This document shows, one piece after another, positions 27,738 through 35,079 of a stretch of 64,000 nt of DNA (the stretch's first letter is position 1; each line of letters begins with the position of its first letter). A program made the position numbers and the translations under genes. The notes beneath the pieces are model-generated. The model worked only from the letters and a program-made list of their open reading frames with translations, did not search any database and was not told the DNA's origin. This DNA comes from Polyangium fumosum (lineage in GTDB: Bacteria > Myxococcota_A > Polyangia > Polyangiales > Polyangiaceae): assembly GCF_005144585.1 (NCBI RefSeq), contig NZ_SSMQ01000022.1, positions 62,001-126,000 of the forward strand, read 5' to 3'.

Positions 27738-28475
27738 ATGCCGAGGGTCATCGTCTGGATCGAGGGGATCGTTGTCGCGTGCGTGACGATGTCGGTCGTC
27801 CCGTTTGGCTGTGCGAGCCATATCGAATCTCCTCCGCTGAAACAAACGCCGACCGGCGAAGGGCCACACGCGCCGAACAAGACCATCGCGCGCCTGCGAG
27901 CGTGCGTCGAGGAGTACGGCGGGGACCTCGGCGGAGACGCCTTCGAGTTTCACTACGACGTGAAGGTCGACGAAGAGGGGCAGGTGGCCTCTGTGAAGTC
28001 GGACGTCTTGCATGCCGATTTCAGCGGGTGCACGCGGGCGGCGCTCCGGGCGATGGAGGTGCCGCCGGAGCTCTTCCGGACATGGATGTTCCAGCCGCTC
28101 GCTCGGGCAGACAGGCAGAACAACGCGGCGCGTGGGCTCGCCGGCAATCTCGTCATCGTGGGCGTGACCATCGCCCTGGCCCCCATCATCATCAAAGCGA
28201 CCGGGGTGACGATCGTGTTTATGATCGGGATCGCGATCGCCGAGGAGGTCGTGGAGGCGGTTCGGAGGAGGAAATCAGAGAAGGACAAGTGCACGGACGG
28301 TTATGTGGAGTGCATGGATAGCAAGGTGGGTGACGAGCTTGGGAACAACTGGAATACATCCAGATGCGAAAACTGCTTCCGAATATGTCAAGACGAGAAG
28401 TCCTGGCCGCCGAGGGTGAGGATGTGGGAGGACTGGGTACCCTGCGGCCGCTTGGAACCCACCTGGCGAAAGTAG
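27738..28475 (+). CDS. Module lipoprotein A: Cys-rich-tailed lipoprotein, possible SitA-like toxin
   Basis: A 245-residue exported protein with GGAGAGGGA just before the ATG at 27738. Signal peptide with lipobox VVPFGC. Three regions follow. Region 1 is a beta/alpha domain (about 52-115) with RLRACVEEYGGDLGG and VKVDEEGQVASVKSD, which recalls the TonB/AgmX C-terminal fold. Region 2 is a long hydrophobic stretch (about 137-175). Region 3 is a Cys-rich tail with WNTSRCENCFRICQDEKSWP. It is homologous along its whole length to the lipoprotein at 47600-48331. Both are followed at once by homologous helical genes (gap here 7 bases). Lipoprotein plus signal-less partner resembles SitA/SitI pairs of Myxococcus; toxicity is not shown by the sequence. 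Noticeably lower GC than flanking genes. Confidence 0.75.
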   Translation: MPRVIVWIEGIVVACVTMSVVPFGCASHIESPPLKQTPTGEGPHAPNKTIARLRACVEEYGGDLGGDAFEFHYDVKVDEEGQVASVKSDVLHADFSGCTRAALRAMEVPPELFRTWMFQPLARADRQNNAARGLAGNLVIVGVTIALAPIIIKATGVTIVFMIGIAIAEEVVEAVRRRKSEKDKCTDGYVECMDSKVGDELGNNWNTSRCENCFRICQDEKSWPPRVRMWEDWVPCGRLEPTWRK

Positions 28476-28482
28476 GACAGAT

Positions 28483-28974
28483 ATGTTGCGAAAATTGGAG
28501 CCGGAAGAGATCGCCTTTATCGAGCGAATCAACGCGGTCTTTTTGTCCGAAGAGCTGGACTTCGAGGAAGCGGTCCGCGAATATCGCCGAATCGAAGAGG
28601 AGTTCGTCGAGCGGGCAGGCGACAACGAGCACCATGTCGTGGAGACCAGGCGGCGCATCACGGAGTGGCTCCTGAGTGAGGCGCTCAGAGACGAGCAACC
28701 CCACGAGGTTTGCCGGGAGATCTGGCACGAGCTTTTGGAGCGTGGGTTCTCCGGCATCGAGAACCGCCACTGGATGAGCGGCATCTATGCACGGTGCTGC
28801 CAGATGAATGGCGAGTTCGAAGCCGGCCTTGCGGTGATCGAGCCGCTCATCGCCGAGGCCGAGCAGGGGCTCGCGGATCCGACGCTTCCACCGAACCCAC
28901 GTGCCTTTTACGAACAAGAACTCACGAGGGACTGCAAGATACGAGACGAGCTCAAAGCCGGCATCCGAGGGTGA
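28483..28974 (+). CDS. Module partner A1: helical protein, single domain (possible immunity protein)
   Basis: A 163-residue cytoplasmic protein with no signal, entirely helical. The conserved core runs FEEAVREYRRIEEEFVERAG, VVETRRRITEWLLSEAL, PHEVCREIWHELLERGFS, MSGIYARCCQMNGEFEAGLA. The last part looks TPR-like. AGGACAG precedes the ATG at 28483. The same domain appears twice more in the next gene and twice in the protein at 46450-47574. Immediately downstream of the module lipoprotein, which is the position of an immunity gene in toxin/immunity pairs; no direct evidence of binding. Confidence 0.75.
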   Translation: MLRKLEPEEIAFIERINAVFLSEELDFEEAVREYRRIEEEFVERAGDNEHHVVETRRRITEWLLSEALRDEQPHEVCREIWHELLERGFSGIENRHWMSGIYARCCQMNGEFEAGLAVIEPLIAEAEQGLADPTLPPNPRAFYEQELTRDCKIRDELKAGIRG

Positions 28975-29045
28975 GCGAGGCACGTGGGTGGTCTCGACGG
29001 AGGACGAACGCGCCCTGCGGCCCACCTGGCGAAAGTAGGACAGAT

Positions 29046-29990
29046 ATGTTGCGAAAACTAGAGCCGGAAGAGATCGCCTTCATCGAGCGAGTCAACGCGG
29101 TCTACTTGTCCGACGAGCTGGACTTCGAGGAAGCGGTCCGCGAATATCGCCGAATCGAAGAGGAGTTCGTCGAGCGGGCAGGCGACAACGAGTACCATGT
29201 CGTGGAGACCAGGCGGCGCATCACGGAGTGGATCCTGAGCGAGGCGGTCAGAGACGTGCAGCCCCACGAGGTGTGCCGGGAGATCTGGCACGAGCTTTTG
29301 CAGCGCGGATTCTCCGACGTCCAGAAGCGCTACAACATGAGCGGCATCTATGCGCGGTGCTGCCAACTGAATGGTGAGTTCGACGCTGGCCTCGCGGTGA
29401 TCGAACCGCTCATCGCCGAGGCCGAGCAGGCGCTCGCGGATCCGGCGCTCCCGCCGAACCCGCGTATTTTTTACGAATACGCGCTCCCGATCGACCGCAA
29501 GATACGAGACGAGCTCAAAGCCGGCATCCGATCGCTCATGCAACGAATCGAAGCGGTCTACTTCTCCGACGAGATGAGCTTCGAGGAAGCGGTTCGCGAA
29601 TATCGCCGAATCGAAGAGGAATTTGTCGAGCGGGCAGGCGACAACGAAGCCGATGTCGTGGAAACCAGGCGGAGCATCACCGAGTGGCTCCTGCGCCATG
29701 CGCTCGAAAAAGAGCAACCCCACGAGGTTTGCCGGGAGATCTGGCACGAGCTTTTGCAGCGGGGGTTCTCCCGCATCGAGGAACGACACAGGTCAAGCCG
29801 CATCTATGCGCGGTGCTGCCAAATGAATGGTGAGTTCGACGCCGGCCTCGCGGTGATCGAACCGCTCATCGCCGAGTCCGAGCAGGAGCCCGAGGATGCG
29901 GCGCTCCCGGACCCGCATGCATTTTATGAACACGCGCTTGAGAAGCACCGCGAGATACGAGACGAACTCAAAGCCGGTATCCGACGGTGA
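29046..29990 (+). CDS. Module partner A2-A3: two fused copies of the helical partner domain
   Basis: A 314-residue protein with domain A2 (about 1-158) nearly identical to the protein encoded at 28483-28974, and domain A3 (about 159-314) a further, more diverged copy joined in frame at GIRSLMQRIEAVYFSDEM. Both keep EAVREYRRIEEEFVERAG and PHEVCREIWHELLQRGFS; A3 lost the Met-Ser-Gly of the YARCC motif (RSSRIYARCC). The ATG at 29046 and its upstream region are a copy of the first gene's leader. No signal peptide. Arose by tandem duplication; the differences concentrate outside the core, as expected if specificity is diversifying. Confidence 0.75.
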   Translation: MLRKLEPEEIAFIERVNAVYLSDELDFEEAVREYRRIEEEFVERAGDNEYHVVETRRRITEWILSEAVRDVQPHEVCREIWHELLQRGFSDVQKRYNMSGIYARCCQLNGEFDAGLAVIEPLIAEAEQALADPALPPNPRIFYEYALPIDRKIRDELKAGIRSLMQRIEAVYFSDEMSFEEAVREYRRIEEEFVERAGDNEADVVETRRSITEWLLRHALEKEQPHEVCREIWHELLQRGFSRIEERHRSSRIYARCCQMNGEFDAGLAVIEPLIAESEQEPEDAALPDPHAFYEHALEKHREIRDELKAGIRR

Positions 29991-30004
29991 GCGGCGCACG
30001 TGGG

Positions 30005-30374
30005 GAAGGTCGCTCCACCTCCGCCCGGAGGTCGCTCCACCTCCGAACGGAGGTCGCTCCACCTCCTCCAAGAGGTCACCCCCCTCCACTCGGCGGCCGG
30101 CCTGGCTCCCCGAGGAGGTCCACCTCCTCCGCCTCGAAGTCGGCTGACTCCGCCCGGAAATCAGCTTCCCCCCCCAGGAAACCGTCCACCTCCGCCAGGA
30201 GATGCAGCACCTCCGATGTGCGGTTGTTCACCTCCGGGAGAAGCCCCCGCATCCCCTTCCGGACGTCCGGAGCCTCCGGGAAGAGGTCGTCGAACGCCAA
30301 GGAGGGGTCCTCCACCGCCGAGGAGACATCCTCGATCTCCGGAAAGAGGTTGTCTACCTCCGCTGGGGAGAGCC
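30005..30374. repeat. Degenerate 21/22-bp minisatellite array, about 17 units
   Basis: This otherwise gene-free stretch (29991-30374) is filled by a repeat anchored on CTCCG-like pentamers. These lie at 30019, 30041, 30063, 30085 (22-base steps) and then every 21 bases through 30106, 30127, 30148, 30190, 30211, 30232, 30274, 30337 and 30358, with degenerate matches at the intervening positions. The first units are nearly identical (GGAGGTCGCTCCACCTCC) and each can fold as GGAGGT/ACCTCC. On the minus strand the 21-base units read as a heptad (x-E-V-x-x-L-x) without a stop to 30076, but no start signal supports a gene. It also lies between convergent genes and may end transcription. Confidence 0.8.
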
Positions 30375-31415
30375 CTACGGCGTCGTCGCGGTGAACTGCA
30401 CGCCGCCGCCATCCTTGGCGATCTGTGGCGTGATGATGACGTTGGGGGGAGGCTCCGGGGGACGGCTCGCAATCCCGATGATCAGGCCCGTCAGGGAGAG
30501 CCCTCCCACGATGCCGCCCACCGTGGCAACCCCTGTCCACGTGGCAGCAGCCGATTTCGATTCCGCATTGTTCACCTGGACAAGGCCAACCGCCAGGGCC
30601 CCCAATCCGAGCCCCATTCCGACGCCGCTGGCAATCATGAGGCTCTGAGGCCACGTGGATTGATCCGCCTTCGCTCCATTCGACAAGTTCGCATTGATAT
30701 TAAAATGAATCGGCGGGGTGGGAAACTGGACATATTGCGCATGGATGCGCTGCTGCATCGCGATCCGTAGCTCCTTTCGTTCCCCGGCTTTGATGTCCAC
30801 GTGCGTCTCGTTCATCCAGTACCCGGAAGCGTTCGCTTTGATCTCGTGGCTCCCGGGCTCGACATAGATCTCGTCGTGGTAGGGCCAGTCCATCACGAGT
30901 TCCCCGTCCACCGTGATGCGCACGCCGGCGATGTTGATCCGGAGCGCGATCGTCCCGAGGCGCTTCGCGCAGTAGGCCAATACCGTCCGGACCTCCGTGA
31001 CCGGGTGCAACTTGTAGTCGCGCAGGGCCCAGAACGCGATGACGTCCTGGATGTTGCGTGCGCAAGGGAGGAACAAACCTGCACGCGCCTGGGCCAAACC
31101 AAGCTCCAATTGTGTATCCGGCAGGCTGTTGTGCGCGTAGGCATCCTGGTACTTTTCGAGCGCCGCCGCGACCTTGCCTGCTTTCTCCAACGCCTGCGCC
31201 TCCAGGAGGAGCTTCCTCGTCGATTCGTGGAAGGTCGTCATGAGGGCGCGATCGGTCGTGTACACGGTGTACGGGATCTCCAATTTCTCGGGCACCTGGA
31301 TAGGTTCCGTGGGGGCCGGAGCGCCGGCCCCTTCCTCGGCCAGCGACACCGACGAGGAGACCGAGACCGCGAGGAGGAGCGTGCTTGCGAGGAGAAGGTG
31401 CTTCATGAGAGGCAC
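30375..31415 (-). CDS. Exported PEGA-domain protein with TPR-like region
   Basis: A 346-residue periplasmic protein. Signal peptide (cleavage near SLA-EEG). A helical segment with TPR character (LEAQALEKAGKVAAALEKYQDAYAHNSLPDTQLELGLA) covers about residues 70-115. It is followed by a PEGA domain (GVRITVDGELVMDWPYHDEIYVEPGSHEIKANASGY) near 165-200 and a C-terminal hydrophobic hairpin (about 258-318). GGAGGG is well spaced for the GTG at 31415; an ATG nine bases further in is the alternative. PEGA proteins of this layout are abundant in myxobacterial cell envelopes. A long inverted repeat lies just upstream. Confidence 0.8.
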   Translation of the reverse strand: MPLMKHLLLASTLLLAVSVSSSVSLAEEGAGAPAPTEPIQVPEKLEIPYTVYTTDRALMTTFHESTRKLLLEAQALEKAGKVAAALEKYQDAYAHNSLPDTQLELGLAQARAGLFLPCARNIQDVIAFWALRDYKLHPVTEVRTVLAYCAKRLGTIALRINIAGVRITVDGELVMDWPYHDEIYVEPGSHEIKANASGYWMNETHVDIKAGERKELRIAMQQRIHAQYVQFPTPPIHFNINANLSNGAKADQSTWPQSLMIASGVGMGLGLGALAVGLVQVNNAESKSAAATWTGVATVGGIVGGLSLTGLIIGIASRPPEPPPNVIITPQIAKDGGGVQFTATTP

Positions 31416-31444
31416 GCTACACCCGCCCTCCTAGGCTGGTCAAG

Positions 31445-31508
31445 ACGAACCGTTTGCCCGCGGCACGTCGTCAAACCCTACGTGTTCGCGGGCAAACCTA
31501 CGGTTCGT
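31445..31508. promoter_or_regulatory. Long inverted repeat upstream of the PEGA gene
   Basis: Left arm ACGAACCGTTTGCCCGCG at 31445-31462; right arm at 31487-31508 is its complement with a four-base bulge (CCTA at 31497-31500). Inside, GCACGT (31463-31468) pairs imperfectly with ACGTGT (31480-31485), so almost the whole 64 bases can fold. It follows the AraC-type gene (stop at 31526) and precedes the PEGA gene start, so it may be a terminator, an operator or both. Confidence 0.65.
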
Positions 31509-31525
31509 CCAGGACCGACGGTCCT

Positions 31526-32644
31526 TCAGGGGTCCCGCCCGACCTCGTCTCCGTCGCTTTTGCGCAGCTCCTGCGGGGTGCGGCCCGTCCAGCGACGGAA
31601 GGCGCGATAGAAGCTGCTCCGCTCCGTGTAGCCGAGGAGGAAGGCGATCTCCTGAATCGAGAGGGATCGATCCTGCAGATAACGGTCGCAGAGGGCGCGG
31701 CGTTGCTCGTCGAGCAGATCGTTGAAGACGACGCCCTCGTCCTTGAGGCGGCGTTGCAAGGTGCGCGGGCTCAAGGCGAGGCGCCGGGCGATGTGATCCT
31801 GGGACGGGGCGCCGCCGCGCAGCTCCTCGACGAGGAGGCGGCGCACGCGAGCGGCGAGTCCATGGTCGTGCGGGAGGCTCTCGATCTGGCTCCGGGCTTG
31901 CTCCTCCAGATAGGCGCGGAGGCGTGGGTTGGCGAGGCGAAGCGGCCGTTCGAGCTCCTCGCGATCGACGATCATCCGTGTCTCGGGCATCTCGAAGCGC
32001 ACCGGACAGCGGAACGCCTCGTCGTAAGGGCGAAGATCCCGCGGGGCGGCGTGCTGAAACCAGACCTCGCGCGGCCGATAATCCTCGCCGATGTAGATGC
32101 TGAAGCTCTTCACCCAGGTCGCCGCGATCGACTCCGCCATCGCGCCGATCCGGCCGATGGATGGATGCAGCACGCGGCGGAGGCGAGCATCGCCGCCCTC
32201 CAGGTCGAGGGTGGGAAGCAGCATCTCGTGGATGAGGTGCCGGTAGCGGTCGGCTTGCAGCACGGCGTCGCCGAGCGTGGCGGCGTGCGCCGTCATGTAC
32301 GTGAGGAGGTTTCCGTGATCGAGCTCGAAGACAGCGCCGAAGGCCAGCCCGAGCGAGCCTCTCGGAAAGCGTGGGGCCGCGATGCGCCACAAGGCCACGT
32401 AACGCGCCATGGCGACGCGCTGATCGGGATCCACGAGCTCGATCTCCCCGACGCCCGCCTCGACGAGGAGCGGCCGTGGATCGAGGCCGGCGCCTTCGAG
32501 GACGCTCGCCATGTGCCGGAGGGCGCCCGCGTGAACGGTGCTCGTCACCTCCGGCGCGCGGAGCGAACGGACGCCCTCGCGCGGCTCTCGTTGGCTCGGG
32601 GCCGCCCCTGCGAGCCCCTCCTCCGCGATCGTGTGCCTGCCCAT
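31526..32644 (-). CDS. AraC-family transcriptional regulator
   Basis: A 372-residue DNA-binding regulator. The N-terminal ligand domain (about 40-245) resembles the arabinose-binding-like domain of the OruR/GbuR-type AraC proteins (VAMARYVALWRIAAPRFPRGSLGLAF). The C-terminal double helix-turn-helix is clear: GAPSQDHIARRLALSPRTLQ and SIQEIAFLLGYTERSSFYRAFRRWTG, then TPQELRK. The ATG at 32644 is used. It reads toward the PEGA gene but a strong hairpin separates them. The target genes are unknown; regulators of this class often control catabolic genes, and the nearest such genes are the ACAD pairs 5 kb away. Confidence 0.9.
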   Translation of the reverse strand: MGRHTIAEEGLAGAAPSQREPREGVRSLRAPEVTSTVHAGALRHMASVLEGAGLDPRPLLVEAGVGEIELVDPDQRVAMARYVALWRIAAPRFPRGSLGLAFGAVFELDHGNLLTYMTAHAATLGDAVLQADRYRHLIHEMLLPTLDLEGGDARLRRVLHPSIGRIGAMAESIAATWVKSFSIYIGEDYRPREVWFQHAAPRDLRPYDEAFRCPVRFEMPETRMIVDREELERPLRLANPRLRAYLEEQARSQIESLPHDHGLAARVRRLLVEELRGGAPSQDHIARRLALSPRTLQRRLKDEGVVFNDLLDEQRRALCDRYLQDRSLSIQEIAFLLGYTERSSFYRAFRRWTGRTPQELRKSDGDEVGRDP

Positions 32645-32884
32645 CGCCTCTGTTCATGACATCGGCGCGACGTGTGGGAGGCGTTGGTTTCTTGCCTTCG
32701 TGTCGGCGAACGCAACAACGTTGTCGCGAGCAGACACTGGCGAGAACGCGAAAGGGCGGGCATTCTCGATTTCATCGGTGAGCGCAAAAAGCGCGGGGGC
32801 AGCGCCGGATCGGCGGCCCGCGCGGCTGCGTTCGCGATTCATGTCCCACGCGACCGCGTGTCGTGTGACGGAAGGAGAATGGTC

Positions 32885-33235
32885 ATGCTCAAGAAGATCC
32901 TCGCTGGTTTTGGTCTCGCGTTGTCGCTCGTCGCGTGCCTGGGCGCGCCGGAGGAGGCGGCAACCCCGGAGGAAGGCGAGACCGGCGTCGCGGAGCAGGC
33001 GCTGCGGCCATCCGGCAGCTATCGCACCTACTACAGCGACGCCTCGCATACAGTGGCGATCGGCTGGTACAACATGGAGTGCGATTGGCGCTACGACTCG
33101 TCCGACGGTGACTTCAGCAATTACTACAAGGAATACCGCTACGATTGCGCCCCGCCCGCCGATCCCTTCCTGCCGTCGACGAAGTGCTGGAGCTGCACGA
33201 CGCCGACGTCGTGCTCCCTCCGGGCGTGCCCGTAG
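32885..33235 (+). CDS. Small secreted lipoprotein, DUF6289-like
   Basis: A 116-residue protein. AAGGAG at 32872-32877 is spaced seven bases from the ATG at 32885, which is preferred over the ATG at 32879. Signal peptide MLKKILAGFGLALSLVAC with the lipobox at the Cys. The mature part is short and Tyr/Cys-rich: SGSYRTYYSDASHTVAIGWY, MECDW and a Cys-rich end (CWSCTTPTSC). The Y-x-D-x-x-x-x-x-G-W pattern resembles the DUF6289 family of small exported proteins (tentative). Function unknown. Confidence 0.75.
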   Translation: MLKKILAGFGLALSLVACLGAPEEAATPEEGETGVAEQALRPSGSYRTYYSDASHTVAIGWYNMECDWRYDSSDGDFSNYYKEYRYDCAPPADPFLPSTKCWSCTTPTSCSLRACP

Positions 33236-33246
33236 AGGCCTGCTTT

Positions 33247-33281
33247 CGCGCTGCGAGGTCACGAAGCGATCTCGCAGCGCG
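33247..33281. terminator. Bidirectional hairpin between convergent genes
   Basis: Perfect 11-bp inverted repeat CGCGCTGCGAG (33247-33257) and CTCGCAGCGCG (33271-33281), loop of 13 bases, between the small lipoprotein stop (33235) and the barrel-protein stop (33295). Confidence 0.7.
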
Positions 33282-33294
33282 CCTCCCGCGACGG

Positions 33295-33960
33295 TCAAAA
33301 GCGTTTGCGGAAGCCCAGCTCGGTGGGGGCGTGGATGTAGAGGAGATAGGGGTCGGGACGTTGCCACACCCCCTCCGGGGCCGGGGGCACGTCGTCGGTG
33401 TAATAGGCAATGCCCGCGCCGCTGCGCACGAGGAAGTCCGTATCCCGGGCGACCGGAATGGCGACCGAGATGAGCAGCTCGGCGCCCCCACCCCAGCTCG
33501 GGGCGTACAGATCGAACGGCGGCACCCAGCAGTGGCCGAGGCCGAGGCCGAGCGTCGCGGCGATGTCCACCCCGCTGCGCGTCGTGATGCCGAGCCCCAG
33601 GAGCCCGTAGATCCCGAGCGTGTGTGCCAGGGAGTTCCCGCCTCTGGAAATCCCTTCTTGGGTATTCATGTACCGCAGTCCGACACCCGCGCGAAAGAGG
33701 CCGAAGCTGCGCATGTAATCACCCGAGAGCCCAATGAGCAGCGGTTCATGGACGGCGTCGTCATAATCGTACCTTTTGTTAGAACCCCTCACCGCGCCTA
33801 TGTAAAAGGGCGTCAGGCCAGCGCTCGCCGAGATGACGTGCTTGCGCGGCTCCGCGTCGCGGGCCGGAGCAGGCGGCTCCGCGGCGGACGCATGGAGAGC
33901 CATCGAAGTCACGAGGAGCGCGGAAGCGAGGGACGTCGAGAAGCGAAGGGCGATCATCAT
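33295..33960 (-). CDS. Putative outer-membrane beta-barrel protein
   Basis: A 221-residue exported protein. Signal peptide from the ATG at 33960 (MMIALRFSTSLASALLVTSM, cleavage near ASA-AEP). The rest is amphipathic strands with aromatic girdles: GLFRAGVGLRYMNT, LGIYGLLGLGITTRSG, GAGIAYYTDD, and a terminal Phe (GFRKRF) as expected for BAM recognition. No specific family. The frame extends further upstream but without signal-peptide sense. Confidence 0.72.
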   Translation of the reverse strand: MMIALRFSTSLASALLVTSMALHASAAEPPAPARDAEPRKHVISASAGLTPFYIGAVRGSNKRYDYDDAVHEPLLIGLSGDYMRSFGLFRAGVGLRYMNTQEGISRGGNSLAHTLGIYGLLGLGITTRSGVDIAATLGLGLGHCWVPPFDLYAPSWGGGAELLISVAIPVARDTDFLVRSGAGIAYYTDDVPPAPEGVWQRPDPYLLYIHAPTELGFRKRF

Positions 33961-34117
33961 GCGGACGGGAGCAGCAATGTCGATGCCACACGCTTTTTCG
34001 CGGCTATCGCGAAAGGCGCGTGCCTTCGGCGCGGCGCGGCTGCCGGCGGCGCGGGACACATGGATCAGGGATGTTGCCGGCCCGCGACATGTTGCCCGCC
34101 GCCACACCTTCGCAGGG

Positions 34118-35035
34118 CTAAGGGCACGCTGGCGGGACGAACGCAGGGTCGACGAGATCCCCCGCCACGTTGCCCGCGCCGCCGAAGTCCTTCTCGAACT
34201 CCCACGGGTTCACGTCGAAGAGCTCCTGCTCGGTCCAGCCGTTCGCGGCATGGATGAATCCCTGCGTCGTGAGGTTCGTGGCGAGCGGCGCGTCTGGCTC
34301 GCCGGCATTGACCATCGGCGGCTTCGCGCTCGTCGGCGCGAGGGTGCACGTGTCGAGGCAAGCGAGGAACGGATTGCAGGTGTCTTTCTCGACGTACCCG
34401 GCGTGCTTGTCCTTGCTGGAGAACACGACGGGGAACGGCGCGCCGTCCTTCATGGCCGTGGCGCAGGCGGGCAGGTCCCCACAAGCGCCACATTCGGTCG
34501 TCTTTTCGCAGAGCGTGGCCTGGTGGCCGACGGCGCGCATCGCGAGGATGCCCGCGGGCGGCGGGACGGACGGGTCGATCGTCACGCCAAAGGCTTCGTT
34601 GTCGCCCGCGTGCGCCGTGAGGCCACAATCGCGCTCGTAAAGGTGGTCGTAGACGATGTGGATACGCGTGGCGTCGTCGGGGTGCGGGCGGACGCGGTAC
34701 ACGATGCCGCCCCGGGGGCATCCGTCCTCGGGATCGAGGGAGAGGAACGGGAGGTAACTCTCGGCGAGGGACGCCTCGTACGTGTCGTCGAGGCCGTCGC
34801 CGTCCTGATCAACGACGATCATGCCGCCGCCGCTGCCGCTGCCGGCGCCTCCGCCGCCGCCACTCCCGCCGCTCCCGCCCCCGCCCCCGATTCCGCTGCC
34901 GCTCCCCGCGCCTGCGCCCGTGAGGATCGGACCCGCGCCGGCGCCGCTGCCGCCGGTGAAGGTATCGACCGGGGGCGAGCTACAGGCAAATGTCCACAGG
35001 GCATACGGGATGAGGAAGGAAACGGCAGCATGCAT
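34118..35035 (-). CDS. Gly-linker lipoprotein with calcium-loop motif
   Basis: A 305-residue lipoprotein (lipobox WTFAC, Cys18). A Gly/Ser/Ala-rich linker (about 28-70) is followed by a calcium-type loop VDQDGDGLDDTYEASLAESY. A globular domain then contains SLDPEDGCPRGGIVYRVRPH, HIVYDHLYERDCG and HAGDNEAFGVTID. That arrangement recalls Vps62-like extracellular domains, a weak similarity. Several Cys pairs suggest disulfides (CGACGDLPAC; CNPFLACLDTC). Starts 44 bases after the serine hydrolase on the same strand. Confidence 0.75.
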   Translation of the reverse strand: MHAAVSFLIPYALWTFACSSPPVDTFTGGSGAGAGPILTGAGAGSGSGIGGGGGSGGSGGGGGAGSGSGGGMIVVDQDGDGLDDTYEASLAESYLPFLSLDPEDGCPRGGIVYRVRPHPDDATRIHIVYDHLYERDCGLTAHAGDNEAFGVTIDPSVPPPAGILAMRAVGHQATLCEKTTECGACGDLPACATAMKDGAPFPVVFSSKDKHAGYVEKDTCNPFLACLDTCTLAPTSAKPPMVNAGEPDAPLATNLTTQGFIHAANGWTEQELFDVNPWEFEKDFGGAGNVAGDLVDPAFVPPACP

Positions 35036-35079
35036 CCCGCCATGATCACGGGGTCATGCGAGCGTGCGGAAGGTGTTCG

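Larger units (their letters stand above)
28427..29990 (+). repeat. Tandem duplication of the partner gene, three units
   Basis: Unit 1 starts near 28427 (inside the lipoprotein 3' end) and unit 2 near 28999, with a period of about 563-573 bases. Both carry CCACCTGGCGAAAGTAG then GACAGATATG ahead of the partner ATG. Unit 3 (about 29530-29990) is fused in frame to unit 2. The 3' flanks of units 1 and 3 also match (TGAGCG followed by GCACGTGGG). Confidence 0.85.

Noticed and set aside
27738-28475. TonB-like energy transducer
   Set aside because: The outer domain recalls the TonB/AgmX C-terminal fold, but the protein has a lipobox, no Pro-rich span and places that domain before the hydrophobic stretch, so a TonB role does not fit.
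30005-30374. CRISPR-like appearance of short regularly spaced repeats
   Set aside because: The units abut, with no unique spacers, are degenerate, 21-22 bases, and no cas genes are near.
30076-30654. 192-codon minus-strand frame ending in a heptad-like repeat
   Set aside because: Its first half overlaps the PEGA gene in another frame and no start signal lies at the repeat itself. Treated as a minisatellite; kept as an open question in the findings.
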